DNA of 39,086 nt from Globicatella sanguinis NBRC 15551 (GTDB lineage: Bacteria > Bacillota > Bacilli > Lactobacillales > Aerococcaceae). A program made the translations under genes and the position numbers. Shown piece by piece: positions 24,611 to 33,165 of this stretch. The DNA lies in contig NZ_BCQX01000003.1 of assembly GCF_001552295.1 (NCBI RefSeq), positions 1 to 39,086 on the forward strand. The letters are read 5' to 3'. Each line of letters opens with the position of its first letter. Position 1 is the stretch's first letter. The notes below the pieces were generated by a model. The model saw only the letters and a program-made list of their open reading frames with translations. It was not told the origin of the DNA and searched no databases.

Positions 24611-27172
24611 TTAAAAACTTTTTTTGGTCAAAAGTATAAATGTTCCTAATATTAATAGGATATAGCCCAATAATATCAGATAAACTGGTTTTCTCGATCC
24701 GGTATTAGGTAACATACTAGAATAGATTAGATTATTGGTTGATGTATTCGGTTTTAGATTTGAATCTACAATACTTTCTGAATTAGAGTCATTTTCTGAT
24801 GACTCTTGCTCTTTTTCAATATTCCCTTCATCAGTGGTCGTTTCACTTTCATTTGAGCTTTCATCGCCTGAATTTTCTTCATCTGTGCTTTCTTCACTTG
24901 GGTTTTCTTCACTTGGGTTTTCTTCATTCTCTTCTTCAACAGGATTCGGAGCAATATCGCCTGTTTTCTTTAATAACCAATTATCAGTCGTTCCCCACGC
25001 TTCAGCATCAGCAGTCACGTGTAAACCAAAAATTAGTTCAGTAGACTCTTTAAGTGTAAAATCAATATTAGCTTCTTGCCAATTCGCATAGCCTTTTAAA
25101 TTAATCGTTGAAGTTAACAACGTACCATCTGGATATTTAATGAATGCATAAATATTTTCACTCTGCCCCGTTTGATCTCCTTGCATCAATAAATTAAATT
25201 GATACGTTCCCGGTGCTAAAAATACTTTTTGTTCAACATCAAAATCAATCGCTTGCTCAGACCAAAAGTGAAGAGCATATTCGCCATCTTTTGGCGTATC
25301 ATTTAAACGAGAAACATATCCTTCACTAATTGTATAACTACTAAGATTTTCTTCCTCAAAGCTAGGGTTATCTAATAAACTCTCAAATTGTTCTTTTGGT
25401 TCTTCAATTATTTCTCTTTCTGGCACCTCACCATAGCCATTGTTTACTAATTCAAAGACTTTTATAGAAGGTAATGCTTTACCATTAAAGTCAAATAGCG
25501 CTTGGTTATCCCAAGCAGAACCACCGTACGTTGATTCTGTTACATTCGAATCATATTCTATCGCATGAGAAGAAGCCCATCCTGACCCATATTTTTCCCA
25601 AATAGGAAGATTCTGTTCCCAATTTGGTTTGCCTACGGGTACCCATGCTGGTTCCCAATAAAAAATACCTAACGCACCGGCTTTGTTCGCTGCATCAATA
25701 ACATCACGAATATTATTAGTTTGTCCCTGAACCGTTGCTTCATAGCCTCCCAAATCTGTATCTGATGTCGATCCGATGACATTCCCATGTCCATCACCAT
25801 CTTCAAGAGTATAAGCATAACTCGTTTCTGCAATTAATGTTTTCTTATTATAATCTTGACTAATTTGTTGTAAAACATGCGTTAAATTTTCTAATTTTCC
25901 GTGCCAATATGAATAATAACTTGTCGCAAATACATCATAATCAATAGCATAGTCAGACAATCCTTTAGCAAAATTAAGTATAGTATCTGTTTTCTCAGGA
26001 TTAGTAAAATGAAGGGCAATTTGGATTCCTGGATCAATTTCTCGAATGGCTCTTGAGCCTTCTTTGAATAATTGATATTTTTCAATCCCTTTTTCACCCG
26101 CAATGCCACTACCTGTCGTTTCATTTCCTACTTGCACCATCGTCACATTGACACCCGCTTTTTTTAGCTTCAACAAACTATCCTTAGTATATTCATAAAG
26201 AGCCGTGGCTTTTTCATCAACGGTCATCTCTTGCCAAGCCTTTGGAGCCAACTGACGTCCTGGGTCCGCCCAAAAATCTGAGTAATGAAAATCAACTAAA
26301 ACATTTAACCCTGCCTCAGTTGCACGTTTTCCAATTTCAATCGCTTTTTCTAAATCATTATTGCCTCCACCATAACCATTACCATCACTATCATAAGGAT
26401 TATTCCATACTCTTATCCGAATATAATTGACACTGTTTTGTGCTAAATAATCAATCAAATCCACTTCTTTTCCATTTAAGTCATAATATTTTACACCACT
26501 TTGCTCTTGAGCTATCAAAGTTGATATATCAACTCCCTTGATGAAATCATCCGGTAAGTCTTCTACCTTTTCAACATAAAAATCAGTTGGTAAAACATCA
26601 TTTAGTTCGTCTGAAATTTGTTCATCCTTCATAGTAACTGCTGGAGTCGTTTCTTTATTATCTTTTTCTAAGTCGGTCCCTTTCGTTTCTCCAGACTCTT
26701 CACCATCAGGTGTCTCATTTGCTGTTGTTTCAATTAAAGTGTTTTCGGTGATTCTTTCTTCATCCAAACTGCTTTCGTTAACTTTTTCTTCTGTAGAACT
26801 AATTGCTATATCTTCATCCTCAACTCCATTATTTTCAATAATTTCTACTTCATTCATAGAGTTTTCTGTAAGCACCTCAATAACCTCTTCATTTTTCTTG
26901 TCTTTAGGTTGTTCTGCAGGGGGTATATTTTCTATTAGGGTACTAACGATAACTTCCTCATGATTAGTTTCCCTTACCACTTCCTTACTATCTTCATCAA
27001 CTTTCTCTTCCATTGCTAGTTCTATACTTGTCCTAGATTCTAAATTAATTAATTGATTTGAGATAACTTGATTGTTACTATCAACCTCTTGCGCAGAAAC
27101 CGTCGCATTTGGCATTGCAATCATTAGGGTTGTTCCTAACATAAATACAAGCTTTTTTGCATTCATTTTCAT
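24611..27172 (-). CDS. ganB: Wall-anchored GH53 endo-beta-1,4-galactanase with CBM61-like module
   Basis: The exported enzyme (853 residues from this start) should cut beta-1,4-galactan side chains of pectin into galacto-oligosaccharides. Order: signal peptide ending VSAQ; an acidic low-complexity stalk to about residue 200; a GH53 domain (about 205-575) with acid/base Glu351 in VGNETT and nucleophile Glu449 in LIAETSYAY; a beta-rich domain (about 597-737, LLDNPSFEE to NWLLKK) resembling the galactan-binding CBM61; a Glu/Ser linker; and the sorting signal LPNTG (821-825) with membrane helix and KKSF tail. I chose the ATG at 27172 because AAGGAGG lies 11 bases upstream and it gives a clean signal peptide. 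An in-frame ATG at 27205 has only a weak GAGGT. A perfect cre site lies at 27247-27261. Confidence 0.92.
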   Translation of the reverse strand: MKMNAKKLVFMLGTTLMIAMPNATVSAQEVDSNNQVISNQLINLESRTSIELAMEEKVDEDSKEVVRETNHEEVIVSTLIENIPPAEQPKDKKNEEVIEVLTENSMNEVEIIENNGVEDEDIAISSTEEKVNESSLDEERITENTLIETTANETPDGEESGETKGTDLEKDNKETTPAVTMKDEQISDELNDVLPTDFYVEKVEDLPDDFIKGVDISTLIAQEQSGVKYYDLNGKEVDLIDYLAQNSVNYIRIRVWNNPYDSDGNGYGGGNNDLEKAIEIGKRATEAGLNVLVDFHYSDFWADPGRQLAPKAWQEMTVDEKATALYEYTKDSLLKLKKAGVNVTMVQVGNETTGSGIAGEKGIEKYQLFKEGSRAIREIDPGIQIALHFTNPEKTDTILNFAKGLSDYAIDYDVFATSYYSYWHGKLENLTHVLQQISQDYNKKTLIAETSYAYTLEDGDGHGNVIGSTSDTDLGGYEATVQGQTNNIRDVIDAANKAGALGIFYWEPAWVPVGKPNWEQNLPIWEKYGSGWASSHAIEYDSNVTESTYGGSAWDNQALFDFNGKALPSIKVFELVNNGYGEVPEREIIEEPKEQFESLLDNPSFEEENLSSYTISEGYVSRLNDTPKDGEYALHFWSEQAIDFDVEQKVFLAPGTYQFNLLMQGDQTGQSENIYAFIKYPDGTLLTSTINLKGYANWQEANIDFTLKESTELIFGLHVTADAEAWGTTDNWLLKKTGDIAPNPVEEENEENPSEENPSEESTDEENSGDESSNESETTTDEGNIEKEQESSENDSNSESIVDSNLKPNTSTNNLIYSSMLPNTGSRKPVYLILLGYILLILGTFILLTKKSF

Positions 27173-27246
27173 TAATTCATCAGCCTCCTTCTTTATTATT
27201 GTCATTGCGATTACCTCAAAATTAATATTTCACTCCTTTCATATTG

Positions 27247-27261
27247 AGTTAACGCTTACAT
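27247..27261 (-). promoter_or_regulatory. CcpA catabolite-response element (cre) before the GH53 gene
   Basis: On the minus strand ATGTAAGCGTTAACT matches WTGNAANCGNWNNCW at every position. It lies 75 bp upstream of the chosen GH53 start. The GH53 gene therefore probably has its own glucose-repressed promoter, but I cannot place the -35/-10 with confidence. Confidence 0.75.
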
Positions 27262-27273
27262 TTATTTCGAATA

Positions 27274-27412
27274 GTAGGTGGGCAGGAAGTAGAAAATCGA
27301 ATGATTTTCGCTTCGTCTACCCACTCCTGAACTGTTTGAGACCACTCAACCACTGCGCGTATAATTAATGAGCCATAACTTGATTGAATTTTTAATATTT
27401 TTGTTCAGACTC
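27274..27412. repeat. Dispersed repeat between the GH42 and GH53 genes
   Basis: Read on the minus strand it starts with a worn left end (GAGTCTGAACA, 27412-27402). It continues with GCAGTGGTTGAGTGGTCTCAA and ends with the stem GAGTGGGTAGACGAAGCGAAAATC against GATTTTCTACTTCCTGCCCACC. It is inserted inside the galactan locus and may uncouple the GH53 gene from the genes upstream. Confidence 0.7.
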
Positions 27413-27429
27413 TTATAATTTCATTGTGT

Positions 27430-29472
27430 TTAACGTCTTTTTAAGACCTTAACTCCGTATACTGGTAGTGAAATATTTTTGCCTTGGGTTTCACCAGAAA
27501 TAATATCCACTGTCTCCTCCTTTACAGTAATAGATTGTGGCTGTTCAGAAAAGTTCATTACAAAGTAATAATCTTGATTATTTTTTGTTCTAGATTGAAC
27601 AGATACAACAGGATTTCCATTAACAACAAAAGGATTACTTAAATCAAACTCCTCGATAATCGCATCATAGATAGTATTTAAAGATGATACTTCTGTTCTC
27701 GCCCCGATGAAGTACGCTTGACCTTTTCCAAATGTATTTACAGTAACAGCCGGAGTACCTGCATAGAAATCTTTTTCATAACTGGCCAAAGTCTTAGCTG
27801 ATAATAAGTCAATCACTGATTGATAGTCTTTAGTCTCAACAGTGGTTCCATCTAAAAATGTCATTTGATTATATTGACTTGGATAATACGTATCCGTTTC
27901 AAGAACAGAAATGCCAAATAATTCTTGTAAAGGTTCAGGCCAACCACCTAAATAAGTTAAATCCGATTCATTTACTAATCCTGTCAAGTAAGTAGAAACT
28001 AAAATACCGCCCGAATGCACATATTCTTGCAACTTGGTCATAGTATTTTCATCCATCATATATAGCATTGGTAAGATTACCAACTTATATTTCGATAAAT
28101 CGTGTTCTTTAGTCACAACATCCACTTCAATATCACGATCCCAGAAATAGCGATAATGATCTTGTAATGTATGTGGATAGCGTTTTGTTTCTAAACCAAA
28201 ACCTTGTGCATCATCTAATGCCCATTTATTCTCCCAATCATAAATCATCGCAACTTTTGCATGCTTATCGCTTGTCTTAACCTCTTGTGTTTTTTCAAGT
28301 ACTTCTCCTACAAGACTGACTTCTCGGAACACACGATTATTTTCGGAATTATCATGATCCACGACTGCACCATGAAATTTTTCACTTGAACCACGCGATT
28401 TACGCCATTGGAAATAAAGATTGCTATCAGAACCATGTGCAATAAATTGTAAAGAGGACAACAGATGCATTCCCGGTCTCTTTGTTTTATTAACTTTATG
28501 CCAATTAACACCGCTTGGGGTTGACTCCATAATTAAGAACGGTTTTTGTTTCAAACTGCGATATTGATCATTAATAAAACCAACTTTACTAGCTAAATCT
28601 GCAGTAGTTCCCCAATCATTATGCCAAGCTGGATAACAATCCCAACTGATAATATCGACATGCTGAGCAAATTTAGCATAATCTAGACTTTGGAAAGGAA
28701 TAAGATCATCTGTATCTGCCATAAAATTAGTGGTAATCGGAATATCCGGAGTAATTTGACGAATATCTTTAATCTCATGTTCATAGAAATCAATTGTTTG
28801 ATCGGTTACAAATCTTTTCCAGTCTAAATTTAAACCATGCACTGCATTCTCACCGATAGGTGAAGGAGATTCTATTTGATTCCAATCTGTTATTGTATGA
28901 CTCCAAAACGGTCCCCACCAAGCATAATTAACTTCATCTAAAGTTTTATACTTATCTTTAACCCATTGTCTAAAATTCGCTTGACAATAATCACAGTGAC
29001 ACTCACCAGAATATTCATTTGAAATATGCCACATTAATAGAGCCGGATGGTTCTTATATCGCTCTGCTAGAAGTTTATTAATAATCGCTATTTTTTCTCG
29101 ATATACTGGTGAAGAAAAGCAATGATTATGACGACCACCATGTAACATTTTTTCACGTCGTTCATTTGTACGCAACACCTCAGGATATTTATGCGACATC
29201 CAAGCTGGTCTAGCCCCACTAGGAGTTGATAAAATAACATTGCCACCTATTCCTGCGATATCATCCATAATCTTATCTAACCATTCAAAATTAAAGTGAC
29301 CTTCTTCAGGTTCAAGTGTCGCCCATGAAAACATTCCTATCGAAAATGTATTGGTATTCGCTTTTTGCATCAATTCAATATCTTTTTCTAATATCTCTGG
29401 ATAATTTAACCATTGATCGGGATTGTAGTCTCCACCATGTAAAAACCTTTGCTCACTCATATATTTATTCAT
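27430..29472 (-). CDS. ganA: GH42 beta-galactosidase
   Basis: The 680-residue GH42 enzyme has acid/base Glu153 in SNEYSGE and nucleophile Glu316 in LIMESTPSG. The zinc cluster Cys118, Cys158, Cys160 and Cys163 (HNHC and ECHCDYC) is complete. No signal peptide is present, so it acts inside the cell, where it should release galactose from imported beta-1,4-galacto-oligosaccharides. GH42 enzymes in this context prefer galactan fragments to lactose. The ATG has AGGAG seven to eight bases upstream and follows ganQ by 9 bp, so it belongs to the transporter transcript (lipoprotein, two permeases, GH42). It has the trimerisation and beta-sandwich domains expected from its length. Confidence 0.95.
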   Translation of the reverse strand: MNKYMSEQRFLHGGDYNPDQWLNYPEILEKDIELMQKANTNTFSIGMFSWATLEPEEGHFNFEWLDKIMDDIAGIGGNVILSTPSGARPAWMSHKYPEVLRTNERREKMLHGGRHNHCFSSPVYREKIAIINKLLAERYKNHPALLMWHISNEYSGECHCDYCQANFRQWVKDKYKTLDEVNYAWWGPFWSHTITDWNQIESPSPIGENAVHGLNLDWKRFVTDQTIDFYEHEIKDIRQITPDIPITTNFMADTDDLIPFQSLDYAKFAQHVDIISWDCYPAWHNDWGTTADLASKVGFINDQYRSLKQKPFLIMESTPSGVNWHKVNKTKRPGMHLLSSLQFIAHGSDSNLYFQWRKSRGSSEKFHGAVVDHDNSENNRVFREVSLVGEVLEKTQEVKTSDKHAKVAMIYDWENKWALDDAQGFGLETKRYPHTLQDHYRYFWDRDIEVDVVTKEHDLSKYKLVILPMLYMMDENTMTKLQEYVHSGGILVSTYLTGLVNESDLTYLGGWPEPLQELFGISVLETDTYYPSQYNQMTFLDGTTVETKDYQSVIDLLSAKTLASYEKDFYAGTPAVTVNTFGKGQAYFIGARTEVSSLNTIYDAIIEEFDLSNPFVVNGNPVVSVQSRTKNNQDYYFVMNFSEQPQSITVKEETVDIISGETQGKNISLPVYGVKVLKRR

Positions 29473-29481
29473 TTCATTCTC

Positions 29482-30339
29482 CTATCCTTTTGTTCCTCCA
29501 GTTGTTAACCCAGAAACAAAATGTTTTTGTAATGACAAGAATACTAATGCGATTGGAATACTAATCAAAATAGCTCCAGCAGCAAAAGTAGTATAACTTG
29601 CTCCCATCTTATCAGTAACCAATTTATATAAGCCTATTGGTAAGGTATAATATTCTGGTTGTCTTAGTAAAACTGATGATAATGCGAAATCACCTAATGG
29701 GCCAGTAAAGCCATTCATCGCTACTACTGCTAACATCGGACGCGATAATGGTAATAAAATCTGTAAAAATATTCGCGTATTTTTTGCGCCATCAATTTTC
29801 GCACTCTCATCTAAATCGATTGGTATCGAATCAAAATATCCTTTCATTAAATAGGTATTCATAGGAATTTGTCCACCTACATAAATTAGTATCAATAACC
29901 AATGACTGTTTATTAACCCTAGCATTTGTGCTAAAACAAAGATAGCAATTAAGGCTGAGAATTGGGGTATCATTTGTAATAGTAAAAAGAGCATTAATCC
30001 ATTTTTTCTACCTTTAAAACGAAATCTCGAAAAAGAATAAGCAGTCATTGAAACAAAAATTAAGGACAAAATCATTGTAAAGAAACTTATTTTCAAAGAA
30101 TTCAAATACCAACGACCATATAAAAGAGTTCCTTCATTAGCAAACAATCTTTTATAATGGGTTAATGAAGCATTTTTAGGTATCAAACTTGTAGAGATTA
30201 AACTATTTCCTGGGTTAAAGCTAGCACCAACAGTCCATAATAATGGATAAATAATAACCACACAAACAATGATTAATAATAAATAAGTTAACAGAAGTCG
30301 TGTGCGACGTTGTTTTGTTAAGGAATGTGTTTTTTCCAC
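29482..30339 (-). CDS. ganQ: MalG-type sugar ABC permease (GanQ)
   Basis: The 285-residue permease has six membrane segments and the cytoplasmic EAA loop ESAKIDGAKNTRIFLQILLP (about 178-197) that docks the ATPase. It is one half of the importer with the 30339-31628 protein. The start is GTG and overlaps the TAG stop of the upstream permease gene by one base, indicating tight translational coupling. The family and gene order match GanQ of galactan-type importers. Confidence 0.92.
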   Translation of the reverse strand: MEKTHSLTKQRRTRLLLTYLLLIIVCVVIIYPLLWTVGASFNPGNSLISTSLIPKNASLTHYKRLFANEGTLLYGRWYLNSLKISFFTMILSLIFVSMTAYSFSRFRFKGRKNGLMLFLLLQMIPQFSALIAIFVLAQMLGLINSHWLLILIYVGGQIPMNTYLMKGYFDSIPIDLDESAKIDGAKNTRIFLQILLPLSRPMLAVVAMNGFTGPLGDFALSSVLLRQPEYYTLPIGLYKLVTDKMGASYTTFAAGAILISIPIALVFLSLQKHFVSGLTTGGTKG

Positions 30340-31628
30340 TACGATCTACCTCCTTCTTTAAATGAATTCGTTCTTCTAAATTGCCATAAAGCAATCGCAA
30401 TTACAAAGATTGAGAGTAAAATAGTTAAAGCTGCTGCCAACGCATACTGACTCTTTTGCATCGTTAATTTATAAATCCACGATACAAGAATATCGGTACC
30501 ACCAGCTGTTGATCCTGGGACAGCTGGTCCTCCAGAATTAAATAGATAAATAATATTAAAATTATTAAAATTAAAAGTATACTGCGTAATAATGATTGGT
30601 GCCATTGAATATAAAATTAATGGTAAGGTAATTTTTCTAAATTTTTGAAAACCATTTGCTCCATCGATGGTGGCAGCTTCATACAAATCGTTTGGAATCG
30701 ATTGTAACGTTCCGGTCGTCACTATGAAGATATATGGAAATCCTAACCATCCTTGTATCATTAATAATGCAATTTTAGTCCAATTTGCGTCGGTCAACCA
30801 TGGGATTGGGGAAACACCAATTAAACTTAAAATAGAATTATTAATCGCTCCAAAAGTATCATTAAACATTCCGGCAAACACCATAATCGTTACAAAACCT
30901 GGAACAGCCCATGGTAAAACAAGAATGGTTCGGAATAATTTTTTAAATTTTAACTCCTTTTGGTGAACAACAATGGCTAACAAAATACCAATTGAAACTT
31001 GTAAAGTTGAAGCGACTAAAGTCCATATAACCGTCCAACCCAATACATTAAAAAAAGTCTCTCGCCAAATATCAACAGTAAAGATTTTAGCAAATGTTTC
31101 AAGCCCCACCCAATCAGCTAGATTCGCTGGCGCTGAATGATATAAATCGTAATTAGTAAAAGCCAATGCAATACTAAATAAAATTGGAAAAATAACGGAA
31201 AATACTAATAAGAAAAAAGCGGGACTACTCATTAGATAAGGATATCCCTCACTTAATAATGTCTGGTAACTCTCCACAATGTTATTCACTGCATTGCCTT
31301 CGTCTCTCTTGCGTCCATTACTAAAAGCATCTTTTAAATTTAAATAATAAAATCCCAAACCAAACATCAGGACTATCAACGCAACCAAACCTTCAGCTAA
31401 AAGGAAGATTGAATTATCTCGAGGTAACTCTGTTCCTAAGGTAAATAATCCCCAAATCCCCATATTCAATAAATCTTTGAATACAAAGATGTAAGAAACG
31501 GTAATAACGAGAAAAATAAGCCCTTTAATATATTGCCGATTATAAATCTGCCCCAATCCAGGAACTACTGATAGAATTGTGGCATTTTTTGCATTTTTTG
31601 ATGAGTAAGATTGATCACTCATAATCAT
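30339..31628 (-). CDS. ganP: MalF-type sugar ABC permease (GanP)
   Basis: The 429-residue permease has eight or so membrane segments. An N-terminal extension (residues 15-125, with SVVPGLGQIYNRQYIKG and two or three extra helices) precedes the MalF core, as in GanP/MalF homologues of Firmicutes. The EAA loop is YEAATIDGANGFQKFRKITL (about 315-335). It starts at ATG behind AGGTAGGTG and lies 55 bp after the lipoprotein gene. It pairs with the MalG-type permease encoded next. No ATPase gene accompanies the pair. Confidence 0.92.
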   Translation of the reverse strand: MIMSDQSYSSKNAKNATILSVVPGLGQIYNRQYIKGLIFLVITVSYIFVFKDLLNMGIWGLFTLGTELPRDNSIFLLAEGLVALIVLMFGLGFYYLNLKDAFSNGRKRDEGNAVNNIVESYQTLLSEGYPYLMSSPAFFLLVFSVIFPILFSIALAFTNYDLYHSAPANLADWVGLETFAKIFTVDIWRETFFNVLGWTVIWTLVASTLQVSIGILLAIVVHQKELKFKKLFRTILVLPWAVPGFVTIMVFAGMFNDTFGAINNSILSLIGVSPIPWLTDANWTKIALLMIQGWLGFPYIFIVTTGTLQSIPNDLYEAATIDGANGFQKFRKITLPLILYSMAPIIITQYTFNFNNFNIIYLFNSGGPAVPGSTAGGTDILVSWIYKLTMQKSQYALAAALTILLSIFVIAIALWQFRRTNSFKEGGRS

Positions 31629-31683
31629 TACACCTACCTTTATTAAAGGCGACGAAAGATTCGTCGCCCATGAATTTCTCAGA

Positions 31684-32958
31684 TTATTGTTGAGTCGTTG
31701 CTTTTATATCGTTAGCAATTTGTTCTACCGCTTGCTCTAAAGCTTCTTTTGGCTCAGCTTTTCCTGTTGCAATTGTTTGAAGTGCTTGATCAATTGGTAA
31801 CCATACAGAGTTCATTGCAGTGATACCTGGCATCAATTCAGCATATTGTGATTGTAAAGCAATCGCGGCTGCCGCTTCACTTTCTTGAACACTTGGGTCT
31901 TCAGCTAGCGCTAGCACAGCTGGAACTTCTTTTGTTTTTTCATAGCGAACTTTTGAATTTTCTTCATTCGCAATAAATTTAACAAATGCTTCTGCTAATT
32001 CTGGGTGTTTTGTATAACTACTTACATTATAACTTTTGACACCAATGAATGATCCCATATGTTCGCCATTAGGTAACATTGGTAATTCTTTAACTCCATA
32101 ATTAATGCCTGCTTCTTTATATGGTTCAACGTTCCAAGGACCAGAGATTACCGCTACAGCATTTCCTTCAGTAAATAATGAATCTAACACATTAATACCT
32201 TGTTCGCCGATAATTCCTGCCGGGAATACTTTTTCGTCATAGAACTTTTTGATATATTCAGCTCCTTCGATAGCACCCACGTTAGCAAGACCTAGATCTT
32301 CTGGGTTAAACTCTCCGTCCTTTTCACCGAATACATAAGACCCAAATCCTCCCATTACCCCTTGAGCATAGTAAAGTGTATCCCATAGTGCTAATAAACC
32401 ATATTTTTCACCATCAGAATAGTTCTTAGAAAACTCAAACCATTCGTCAGTAGTATTCGGTAGTTCTTCTTCTGCAATTAAGTCTTTATTATAAAATAAA
32501 ATTTGGGTTTCAACCGCTTTTGGCAGCCCGTATACTTTTCCATCAACAGTTTGCGATTGCATAGCTGCTTCAGTATAAATTCCTTTTAATTCATCATCTA
32601 CGGTTAATTCTTTAAGTAATCCTTCTGTCACAGCAGTCCCTACTTGATCACTCGGAATAGTAATCACATCAGGCCCTGTTCCTGCTGGTCCATCCAAACG
32701 TAAATCCTCTATATGGTCTGCATAAGCTTTTTCTACCACCGTGATTTTTACATTATTTTCTTCTTCAAATTTTTTAATTGCATCTTCAATCCCTACACCT
32801 TTGGCTTGATCCTCCCAAACTAAAAGTTCTGTTGGTTCAGAATTTTCTGTTGTACTTAGATCGTTTGAAGTTACTGTTGCATCATTCTCTTTTGGTCCAC
32901 ATCCTGCCAACCCTAAAACGACTAAACTGCTAAGCAATAAACTTGATATTTTTTTCAT
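31684..32958 (-). CDS. ganS: Galacto-oligosaccharide-binding lipoprotein (GanS/CycB-like)
   Basis: The 424-residue extracellular solute-binding protein of the MalE type (SBP family 1) has a lipoprotein signal peptide ending LAG-Cys20, so it is tethered outside the membrane. The body has the family's features, such as GTGPDVITIPSDQVG, KVYGLPKAVETQILFYNKD and AVISGPWNVEPYKEAG. The substrate is inferred from the GH53/GH42 neighbours as galacto-oligosaccharides. It is the first gene of the ganS-ganP-ganQ-ganA transcript. AAGGAG precedes the ATG, and the promoter at 32992-33020 is covered by a cre site and an 18-bp palindrome. Confidence 0.92.
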   Translation of the reverse strand: MKKISSLLLSSLVVLGLAGCGPKENDATVTSNDLSTTENSEPTELLVWEDQAKGVGIEDAIKKFEEENNVKITVVEKAYADHIEDLRLDGPAGTGPDVITIPSDQVGTAVTEGLLKELTVDDELKGIYTEAAMQSQTVDGKVYGLPKAVETQILFYNKDLIAEEELPNTTDEWFEFSKNYSDGEKYGLLALWDTLYYAQGVMGGFGSYVFGEKDGEFNPEDLGLANVGAIEGAEYIKKFYDEKVFPAGIIGEQGINVLDSLFTEGNAVAVISGPWNVEPYKEAGINYGVKELPMLPNGEHMGSFIGVKSYNVSSYTKHPELAEAFVKFIANEENSKVRYEKTKEVPAVLALAEDPSVQESEAAAAIALQSQYAELMPGITAMNSVWLPIDQALQTIATGKAEPKEALEQAVEQIANDIKATTQQ

Positions 32959-32991
32959 TTGTCTGGCTCCTTTATTAATATTGGTACTTTT

Positions 32992-33020
32992 AGTATATAA
33001 GAAAACGTTTTAATTGTAAA
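32992..33020 (-). promoter_or_regulatory. Promoter of ganSPQA
   Basis: On the minus strand TTTACA (33020-33015), a 17-bp spacer and TATACT (32997-32992) are each one base from consensus. The -35 lies inside the palindrome 33014-33031 and the spacer holds a cre-like site. Confidence 0.8.
33000..33014 (-). promoter_or_regulatory. cre-like site within the ganS promoter
   Basis: ATTAAAACGTTTTCT on the minus strand differs from WTGNAANCGNWNNCW at one position (T for G). It fills the spacer between -35 and -10, where bound CcpA would block initiation. Confidence 0.6.
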
Positions 33021-33031
33021 TAGTTTTATTT
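33014..33031. promoter_or_regulatory. Palindromic operator O2, overlapping the ganS -35
   Basis: TTGTAAATAGTTTTATTT is an imperfect copy of the perfect palindrome at 33114-33131. It covers the -35 hexamer of the ganS promoter. It is likely bound by the adjacent LacI-type regulator (inference). Confidence 0.6.
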
Positions 33032-33048
33032 AAATGATTTAATTTATT

Positions 33049-33066
33049 TAGTAAATATATTTATTA
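33049..33066. promoter_or_regulatory. Palindromic operator O3, between the two promoters
   Basis: TAGTAAATATATTTATTA has the same arms as the copy at 33114-33131 with one arm mismatch and a TATA centre. Centre-to-centre it is 35 bp from O2 and 65 bp from O1. Confidence 0.55.
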
Positions 33067-33082
33067 ATCATTGTTGATATAG

Positions 33083-33111
33083 TTGCACAACCATGATAAA
33101 AACGTTATAAT
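33083..33111 (+). promoter_or_regulatory. Promoter of the LacI-type regulator gene
   Basis: TTGCAC (33083-33088), a 17-bp spacer and a consensus TATAAT (33106-33111) read towards the regulator. A CG-centred palindrome (AAAAACGTTATAATT), like the cre-like site in the ganS promoter, overlaps the -10. Confidence 0.6.
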
Positions 33112-33113
33112 TC

Positions 33114-33131
33114 TAGTAAATAGTTTTACTA
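33114..33131. promoter_or_regulatory. Palindromic operator O1, at the regulator start site
   Basis: TAGTAAATAGTTTTACTA has perfect 7-bp arms around TAGT. It starts two bases beyond the -10 of the regulator promoter, so a bound repressor would give autoregulation. Confidence 0.65.
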
Positions 33132-33165
33132 ACTAATATAAAAATAATTTTTATTGAGGTAACAA

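Noticed and set aside
24735..26963. Open frames overlapping the GH53 gene on both strands
   Set aside because: They are low-complexity by-products of the acidic stalk and linker; the GH53 frame has domains, catalytic residues and sorting signal.
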